Source: Acholeplasmataceae bacterium
GTDB lineage: Bacteria > Bacillota_I > Bacilli_A > Izemoplasmatales > Hujiaoplasmataceae
Length of the DNA stretch: 11,815 bases
Assembly: GCA_012515085.1 (NCBI GenBank)
Contig: JAAYZB010000091.1
Location: 1-11,815, forward strand
Direction of reading: 5' to 3'
Position 1 is the stretch's first letter. Each line of letters begins with the position of its first letter. A program made the position numbers and the translations under genes. Below, piece after piece: positions 7,846 to 11,815 of the stretch. The notes under the pieces were generated by a model, which saw nothing but the letters and a program-made list of their open reading frames with translations, ran no database searches and was not told the DNA's origin.

Positions 7846-7874
7846 TTGATAATCAAAAACAATAGTGATATCTT
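7846..7874 (+). promoter_or_regulatory. Candidate promoter of the lemA-like/TPM operon
   Basis: TTGATA (7846-7851, 5 of 6 consensus bases) and TATCTT (7869-7874, 4 of 6) are separated by exactly 17 bp, which predicts a start of transcription near 7881 and a leader of about 127 nt. The -35 lies within the inverted repeat TTGAT-A-ATCAA (7846-7856). It lies downstream of the CDF terminator, where a promoter is needed. Confidence 0.5.
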
Positions 7875-7876
7875 TT

Positions 7877-7888
7877 TGATATATATCA
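7877..7888. promoter_or_regulatory. 12-bp perfect palindrome, possible operator
   Basis: TGATATATATCA reads the same on both strands and overlaps the predicted transcription start of the candidate promoter. TGATATC at 7866-7872 echoes its left half 11 bp upstream. The position suits a repressor site, but AT-rich palindromes also arise by chance. Confidence 0.4.
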
Positions 7889-7905
7889 TCAACACAAAAA
7901 AATAC

Positions 7906-7917
7906 GAGGATTTCCTC
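7906..7917 (+). other. Small hairpin in the lemA-like leader
   Basis: GAGG (7906-7909) pairs with CCTC (7914-7917) across a 4-nt loop, in the predicted 5' leader. The stem is short. It carries an anti-SD-like CCTC, but lies about 90 nt from the start codon. Confidence 0.25.
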
Positions 7918-7951
7918 TGCAAAAAAGCGATGGTTAGTTTTTTAAAATCAA

Positions 7952-7970
7952 TACCTAATTCCAGTAGGTA
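7952..7970. promoter_or_regulatory. Inverted repeat upstream of the lemA-like gene
   Basis: TACCTA (7952-7957) and TAGGTA (7965-7970) form a perfect 6-bp inverted repeat with a 7-nt spacer, followed by ATTTTAG. It lies 38 nt before the start codon. It could be a dimeric-regulator operator or a leader hairpin. The T-run is too short for a confident terminator. Confidence 0.4.
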
Positions 7971-8007
7971 ATTTTAGTGAATCCAACACAAAGGATGGGA
8001 AGATTTT

Positions 8008-8586
8008 ATGAAAAAAATCTGGATTATTGTGGTTTCAGTCACTGTTTTATTTCTTTTATCCCTGACGACAGCGGTTATTTCTGGGTATAACTCGCTAGTG
8101 GACTTGGACGAATCGACCAGTTACAGCTATACATTGATTGACGCAAGGTTGGAAGAGCGTCATAATTGGATCACCAGTGCGGTATCGACCATTTCAGGAT
8201 TGATCGCGGAAGAACAAGCAATCTTTGATCTGATCACCAGTGCTCGCACCGCTGCCGCAAGTGGTGATATGGAGGCAATGATTGCGGCTGACGAAGAATT
8301 AGCAGAAGTTGTCCGGGATATTATCATCATCATTGAAGACAATCCAGAATTGATCAGCGCGGATGCTTACAATGGGTTGTTGATTGATATTGGAGCACTG
8401 GAATCTGCGCTGTTTGTCGCCCGGAAAGACTACAACGATTCTGTGCGAAAATACAACGCCGACGTTCGTAAGTTTCCCAAAGTGATCTTGGCATCACTTT
8501 TCGGCTTTGATAGAGAAAAAGATTATTGGGAAAAGAGCCCAGGAGTCGAGATATTGCCCGCGATCGATTTCGGTGAAGATGAGTAA
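8008..8586 (+). CDS. LemA family protein
   Basis: A 192-residue protein with one N-terminal hydrophobic segment (about 4-26) and a helical extracytoplasmic domain. LemA hallmarks are YNSLVDLDE just after the membrane segment, the RLEERHNWI stretch (compare RR.DLIPNL in relatives), and near the C-terminus the block ARKDYNDSVRKYN, then VRKFP and FGF before an acidic tail. Length is close to the usual 180-200. Thermotoga LemA is known to be a helical bundle. The biochemical role of the family is unclear, although lemA is often next to TPM-domain genes, as here. AAGGATGGGA precedes the ATG at 8008. The next gene overlaps the stop by 8 nt. The domain is notably acidic. Confidence 0.9.
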   Translation: MKKIWIIVVSVTVLFLLSLTTAVISGYNSLVDLDESTSYSYTLIDARLEERHNWITSAVSTISGLIAEEQAIFDLITSARTAAASGDMEAMIAADEELAEVVRDIIIIIEDNPELISADAYNGLLIDIGALESALFVARKDYNDSVRKYNADVRKFPKVILASLFGFDREKDYWEKSPGVEILPAIDFGEDE

Positions 8587-9364
8587 AAGCGTTCGGTCCC
8601 TTCTGTTTCTTGGTTTGCTCGGGGTCGCTATTGCGGCCATATTCATTTTTCGCAATCAAACAACATACCCGCGCCCGACGCGGGAATTTTATGTGAATGA
8701 CTATGCTGAAAAACTCTCAGATGCCGCCGAAGACATCATCTTGTTTGAGTCTGCTCAGATGTATGAAATCTCACAAGATTATGACAATGGTGGGACCCAG
8801 GTTGTGATTGCAACATTCGCTGTTGAGTCACTGGATGAGATTGAAGAATCATACAATGCGACCGAGTTGTATCGGCAGTGGGGGATCGGGAAAAACGATA
8901 TGGGAGCGTTGATTCTCATGTTTTTTGTCGGAGAAGACGTCTATGTACGAATTGAACCCGGATATCGGATGGAACCGATATTATTGCCCGGCGAACAAGA
9001 CAGTTACATCGCGGAAGCCATTGATGATGAAGATGATATCAGTCGGGGAGCGGTCCATTTGATCTATTTGATATTATCTGACATCTATGGGGAAGCATAT
9101 GAGCTTGAATATAACGATACCATTGAGGTCAAGATGGAAGAATTCGACGCGTTTGCGTTGGATTATGTTCCGTCAGATTCGGATTTTTCTTCCATTCAGA
9201 TGAGTTATTTGGGATATCTTTTTTCTCCCTTTTCTTCTTGGGGAATGCGGATATTTTCGGGAGTTATGGCACTTCTCTTTTTTGGACTCGGGGGCGGATT
9301 TCTTCGGGTCGTTGGTCAAGGAGGGAGGAGCGGTGGCATGGGTATTTTCCGCCGTAGACGTTAA
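8579..9364 (+). CDS. TPM-domain (YgcG-like) membrane protein
   Basis: A 261-residue protein: an N-terminal signal-anchor or signal peptide (about 7-25), a TPM domain (about 39-185), a variable linker, a second membrane segment (about 221-243) and a short Gly-rich tail ending in RRRR. TPM-type motifs are VNDYAEKLS (39-47), the WGIG motif (101-104) in the strand-loop usual for YgcG, and IEPGYRME (125-132) in place of the common E-GYGLE. Plant TPM relatives (TLP18.3) act in photosystem II repair and have acid-phosphatase activity; bacterial members are mostly uncharacterised. The C-terminal Gly-rich stretch is much shorter than the long GGGG tails of many YgcG homologues. ATG 8579 is preferred: it overlaps the lemA-like stop, and further upstream the frame lies wholly inside that gene. 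The only SD-like sequence is a close GGTGA, so expression probably depends on translational coupling. Confidence 0.88.
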   Translation: MSKSVRSLLFLGLLGVAIAAIFIFRNQTTYPRPTREFYVNDYAEKLSDAAEDIILFESAQMYEISQDYDNGGTQVVIATFAVESLDEIEESYNATELYRQWGIGKNDMGALILMFFVGEDVYVRIEPGYRMEPILLPGEQDSYIAEAIDDEDDISRGAVHLIYLILSDIYGEAYELEYNDTIEVKMEEFDAFALDYVPSDSDFSSIQMSYLGYLFSPFSSWGMRIFSGVMALLFFGLGGGFLRVVGQGGRSGGMGIFRRRR

Positions 9365-9382
9365 ATTATTAGAGAGGGATAT

Positions 9383-9871
9383 ATGAAGAGTGAGATGGTA
9401 AGCAACGAATTTGAACCCGTCATCTTTCCCGATAGCCGCCTGTTGATACTCGGAAGTCTTCCATCTGTTCAATCACGTAAGCAAGGATTTTATTATCTTC
9501 ATCCAAAAAATAGATTTTGGATGGTATTGTCGGAGTTGTTTGGTGATGATTTTGTCCAAGCACAAACCTCAGAGAAAATAATATGTCTCAAAAAACATCG
9601 AATTGCGCTCTATGATGTGATCGTGTCTTGTCGGATCGTTGGATCCTCTGACCAGTCAATCCAACCAATACAAGTAAGTAATATTCCAGCTTTGATTCAA
9701 GGAACCTCGATTGATCGAATATACTTAAATGGTCAAAAAGCCGCCGATTTGTACCGCCGATTTTTTCCGGATCATCAAACACACGCCATGCGCTTACCGT
9801 CGACTTCTCCAGCTAACGCATCTTGGAGTTTATCCAGATTGATTGAAGCTTGGCGGGTGATTTGCGAATAA
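9383..9871 (+). CDS. Hypoxanthine/deoxyinosine DNA glycosylase (UDG superfamily, family 6-like)
   Basis: A 162-residue cytoplasmic base-excision repair enzyme predicted to remove deaminated bases, chiefly hypoxanthine, from DNA. The N-terminal signature ILGSLPSVQSRKQGFYY followed by HPKNRFW (40-46) is that of the DNA-deoxyinosine glycosylase family, and the C-terminal LPSTSPANAS segment fits the motif-2 position. Asn43 of the HPxNxFW block is the conserved polar candidate for the active site. The length is as expected. GAGAGGG lies 4 nt ahead of the ATG at 9383; a second in-frame ATG at 9395 has no site as good. The gene lies 18 nt after the TPM gene and may be co-transcribed with it, though a functional link is not obvious. 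Its stop codon merges into the bidirectional terminator. Confidence 0.88.
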   Translation: MKSEMVSNEFEPVIFPDSRLLILGSLPSVQSRKQGFYYLHPKNRFWMVLSELFGDDFVQAQTSEKIICLKKHRIALYDVIVSCRIVGSSDQSIQPIQVSNIPALIQGTSIDRIYLNGQKAADLYRRFFPDHQTHAMRLPSTSPANASWSLSRLIEAWRVICE

Positions 9872-9913
9872 AAAAAGCCGAAGTCGGAACGGATCCGATT
9901 GATCGGCTTTTTT
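9871..9913. terminator. Bidirectional terminator between convergent operons
   Basis: AAAAAAGCCGA (9871-9881) pairs perfectly with TCGGCTTTTTT (9903-9913). An inner stem TCGGA (9884-9888) with TCCGA (9894-9898) extends it across an internal loop. The A-run on one side and T-run on the other give a terminator on both strands: for the glycosylase gene on plus (stop at 9869-9871) and for the anti-sigma-like gene on minus (stop at 9915-9917). Confidence 0.92.
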
Positions 9914-9914
9914 G

Positions 9915-11165
9915 TTATTGATCGGATAGGGGAAAGGCACAACGAGCGCGAGGTTGAATCACAAAACCGAAGCCTGAACCAGAAGCATGTCCCGAATGTT
10001 CGGTTTGACTCGTTTGAGAAGTCCCCGGTCCAGGGCTACTTGGCTCACGAGTTGAGGGAGGAGACGTCACGCTGGACGAATCGGACTCTGTGGTTGTCGG
10101 AATCGATTCCGTGGTTGTCGTTTGGCGACCTTTTTTACGGTTGCCATGATAATCTGGCTGAGTATTACCTTGGCGGTTGCGAATGGTGTAATGATATTGG
10201 TATCGATTCGCAACTTCGTCATATGTTACCTGGATATCCATATTTCCTTTGTGCATTTCTGAATTTTTTTCAGTTTCATATTCCACATTAAATCCATTAT
10301 TCTCTTGATTCTTTTCAACTTTTAGTGCAATCTGCTTATTAAGAATATTCAATTTCATGGACGCTCGCAATTGATTTTTTGTCGCTGTCAAGGCGATTTC
10401 AACGGTAGCGGATTCGCTACCAGAACGAAGCGTTTGAAAGATGAATTTCTGACCCGTTTCATCGGAATTGTCAGTGATCGTGACGGTATTGAGCGGATCG
10501 ATTTGCAGGCGGAAGAAGGAAGGCTGATGGGTAGTGAGATCTTGAGACGAGGCCGAGAAAGCATATTCGGCTTCCATCTCCGTCACGACTCCTTGATAAA
10601 TGATCTCGGCATCCGTGGTCTCCTGTTGGTAATAGACTTTGATCTCGTGAGTTTGCTTGAGGAGATCAGTCCGGCGAATTCGCAAACAAACTGGGTATTC
10701 TGTCCGATCAGAGTCAATCAACTCAAACGCAGACTCTTGATTTCCCAAAGCCATTTCCAACATGTTGAGATAGTCATTGATCGTATCCAGTTCGGCTTCA
10801 GTAAAGTCGGTTGTTGAGTCAAAAGCAAATAGGAGTGGTTGATAGGATAGTTCCTCTAAAGCATCCGAATCGACGAGCGCTATGGCGGATAAGGCTTGAA
10901 AACCAAGGATGTCTGTTTCGGTCTCCAAGGGATGCGTTTGTGTCTGAGGGAACATAAATGCAAGTTGAAATCCCAAGAAAAGAACGCCAACTAAAACCAA
11001 GAAGGAAACAGAATAGCGAAGAGCTTGTTGCCAACTGGGTTTTGTTCGGATGGATTCTGGTCTTTCCGGTAATGGAATCGACTGAAGATCAATTTTGGAG
11101 AAGACGTCGGGAATTGCTTTATCAACAGCGGTTTCGATTCGTTGATATAAGTCTCTTCGTTTCAT
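9915..11165 (-). CDS. Putative membrane-anchored anti-sigma factor, novel extracytoplasmic region
   Basis: A 416-residue single-pass protein: a short N-terminal cytoplasmic part (1-51), one transmembrane helix (about 52-72), a long beta-prone acidic extracytoplasmic region (73-341) and a low-complexity tail (342-416) rich in Ser, Thr and Pro with TTTES repeats. I recognise no family. The call rests on context (it follows an ECF sigma gene after 2 nt) and on the cytoplasm-helix-outside layout usual for such regulators. The His-xxx-Cys-xx-Cys zinc anti-sigma motif is absent; the single Cys in the N-terminal half (in YPVCLRI) is outside the cell. Sigma binding would therefore use another fold. 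ATG 11165 is chosen over a GTG at 11168 because AGGAGG lies 7 nt ahead of it. Alternatives are a cell-envelope protein controlled by the sigma factor, or a mucin-like surface sensor. Confidence 0.7.
   Translation of the reverse strand: MKRRDLYQRIETAVDKAIPDVFSKIDLQSIPLPERPESIRTKPSWQQALRYSVSFLVLVGVLFLGFQLAFMFPQTQTHPLETETDILGFQALSAIALVDSDALEELSYQPLLFAFDSTTDFTEAELDTINDYLNMLEMALGNQESAFELIDSDRTEYPVCLRIRRTDLLKQTHEIKVYYQQETTDAEIIYQGVVTEMEAEYAFSASSQDLTTHQPSFFRLQIDPLNTVTITDNSDETGQKFIFQTLRSGSESATVEIALTATKNQLRASMKLNILNKQIALKVEKNQENNGFNVEYETEKNSEMHKGNMDIQVTYDEVANRYQYHYTIRNRQGNTQPDYHGNRKKGRQTTTTESIPTTTESDSSSVTSPPSTREPSSPGPGTSQTSQTEHSGHASGSGFGFVIQPRARCAFPLSDQ
10090..10120. repeat. Short 21-bp-period direct repeat in the anti-sigma-like tail
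   Basis: GTGGTTGTCG occurs at 10090-10099 and 10111-10120, separated by GAATCGATTCC. On the minus strand it encodes two TTTES units split by IP in the Ser/Thr-rich tail. It marks a segment that could vary in length by slippage or recombination. Confidence 0.6.
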
Positions 11166-11167
11166 CA

Positions 11168-11701
11168 CTATTCCTCCTTTTCTAAATGATTTTTAAGTTT
11201 TTTTATAGCGCGATTATAAAGCCAGAGAGTGGTTCCCAGAGGCTTTTCAATCAAGGTGGCGATATGTTTGAATGTCATTTTTTGGACGATATGCAGTAAT
11301 ACTATTTGTTTCTCTTCCTCATCCAAGGGACGTATCAGGTCGGTGATTGTGGTATCATGAGGGACGGAGTCGCTTTGATTTGCGTCAAAGAGATTCATGT
11401 CTTCTTGGGGATCATAGAGGGTTTCTCGGCGATGCTTTCGATAATGATCTAAGGCGATATTTTTGGCTATCTGCATCACCCAAGCAACAAAATTTCGTCC
11501 TTTTTGATACGTATGAAGACTCTTTAACATCCGAATATAAGTGTCCTGCATCAAGTCTTCCAAATCGGCGGGGTTATTCACGATCCCGACAATCATCGAG
11601 TAGACTCCTTTTTTGGTTTCATCATAGATGATTCGAAAGGCATCTTCATCTTTGTCATATAAGCGGTCAATATAAGCGTCAAGATTTTTCGACACGGGCA
11701 T
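11168..11701 (-). CDS. ECF-type RNA polymerase sigma factor
   Basis: A 177-residue group IV sigma factor with only regions 2 and 4. Region 2 spans about 20-90: it includes PADLEDLMQDTYIRML (the core-binding and -10 recognition helices, with the usual ED and QDTY pattern), then FVAWVMQIAKN and LDHYRKHRR. A short acidic linker leads to region 4 (about 122-172), a helix-turn-helix in TFKHIATLIEKPLGTTLWLYNRAIKKL. Two residues normally basic or small in the recognition helix are Leu-Trp here, which may shift promoter preference. It directs RNA polymerase to a small regulon, probably in response to an envelope signal sensed by the downstream membrane protein. The start is either ATG 11701 or GTG 11695: AAGGGGG is only 2-3 nt ahead of the ATG but 8 nt ahead of the GTG. 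TAG stop at 11170-11168. Confidence 0.95.
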   Translation of the reverse strand: MPVSKNLDAYIDRLYDKDEDAFRIIYDETKKGVYSMIVGIVNNPADLEDLMQDTYIRMLKSLHTYQKGRNFVAWVMQIAKNIALDHYRKHRRETLYDPQEDMNLFDANQSDSVPHDTTITDLIRPLDEEEKQIVLLHIVQKMTFKHIATLIEKPLGTTLWLYNRAIKKLKNHLEKEE

Positions 11702-11703
11702 CA

Positions 11704-11710
11704 CCCCCTT
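11704..11710 (-). promoter_or_regulatory. Ribosome binding site of the sigma factor gene
   Basis: On the minus strand, AAGGGGG is followed by TGATG, resembling AAGGAGGTGAT with one mismatch. Its spacing favours GTG 11695 (8 nt) over ATG 11701 (2 nt), so the true N-terminus may begin at VSKN rather than MPVS. Confidence 0.55.
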
Positions 11711-11716
11711 GGGAAC

Positions 11717-11722
11717 ATTATA
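11717..11722 (-). promoter_or_regulatory. Candidate -10 box of the sigma/anti-sigma operon
   Basis: A perfect TATAAT on the minus strand, 15 nt before the ATG at 11701, implies a very short leader. No TTGACA-like -35 is found at 16-18 nt. A second TATAAT lies at 11770-11765, also without a clear -35. An autoregulatory ECF-type promoter is not evident to me. Confidence 0.4.
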
Positions 11723-11815
11723 TCATATTCCTATACAGTGAGAATAGTTCTGGGGGTTTTCCGTATTATATACGAACGAGAGACCTACTTTATTGGTTAA
11801 GCTTTTCTCGGAGCA
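11723..11815. other. Right-edge non-coding stretch
   Basis: About 90 nt upstream of the sigma factor gene. It contains a second minus-strand TATAAT (11770-11765) and no gene I can support. The neighbouring gene to the right is off the window. Confidence 0.5.

Noticed and set aside
7930..7971. 13-codon frame starting ATG 7930 in the lemA-like leader
   Set aside because: No ribosome binding site, ends within the inverted repeat, and such a short frame is expected by chance.
8507..8578. 24-codon N-terminal extension of the TPM protein
   Set aside because: It lies within the lemA-like gene in another frame, adds basic sequence ahead of a clear signal-anchor, and lacks a ribosome binding site; ATG 8579 overlaps the upstream stop as expected for coupling.
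9915..9980. Frameshift at the end of the anti-sigma-like gene, because its last 20 or so residues differ in character
   Set aside because: The other frames close quickly and the annotated stop sits directly before the terminator, as expected for the true end.
10371..10817. 148-codon plus-strand frame opposite the anti-sigma-like gene
   Set aside because: It is a shadow of the longer minus-strand gene, which has a good start site, operon context and terminator. The plus-strand product resembles no known family.

Overview
The window looks like a chromosomal segment of a low-to-moderate GC Bacillota-type bacterium, or a related deep-branching Mycoplasmatota lineage that keeps the standard code. 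The grounds are strong AAGGAGGTGA-type ribosome binding sites, TGG used for Trp while TGA serves as a stop (positions 3265 and 6859), a BmrC/BmrD-like heterodimeric ABC exporter, and tightly packed genes with short overlaps. No species is claimed. Nothing here resembles an insertion sequence, prophage, CRISPR array or defence island. Most of the window is ordinary chromosomal gene content.

Layout, left to right. Bases 1-1377 hold the 3' three-quarters or so of arginyl-tRNA synthetase (argS), cut by the window edge. Bases 1420-5110 hold two overlapping ABC half-transporters that carry complementary defects in their ATPase motifs, the mark of an asymmetric heterodimeric exporter. They end at a strong intrinsic terminator. 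Bases 5187-5379 form an isolated tRNA-Leu(CAA) unit with its own -10 box and terminator. Bases 5548-7745 hold an O-antigen ligase/polymerase-like membrane protein whose stop overlaps the TTG start of a CDF zinc/cation exporter. A terminator follows.

Bases 7746-8007 are an AT-rich regulatory region with several small palindromes and direct repeats and one plausible promoter. It leads into a LemA-family protein translationally coupled to a TPM-domain (YgcG-like) membrane protein, then a family-6 (hypoxanthine/deoxyinosine) DNA glycosylase. A bidirectional terminator at 9871-9913 separates these plus-strand genes from a minus-strand operon running in from the right. That operon has an ECF sigma factor (11701-11168) followed after 2 nt by a single-pass membrane protein that is probably its anti-sigma factor (11165-9915).

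How the genes work together: most neighbours are functionally unrelated and grouped into short operons. The clear partnerships are the ABC heterodimer, the LemA/TPM pair and the sigma/anti-sigma pair. The least familiar element is the anti-sigma candidate. It lacks the usual zinc-binding anti-sigma motif and has a large unrecognised extracytoplasmic region with a Ser/Thr/Pro-rich tail. I do not see a convincing undescribed multi-gene system. The sigma/anti-sigma pair and the LemA/TPM promoter region are the best places for a second look.
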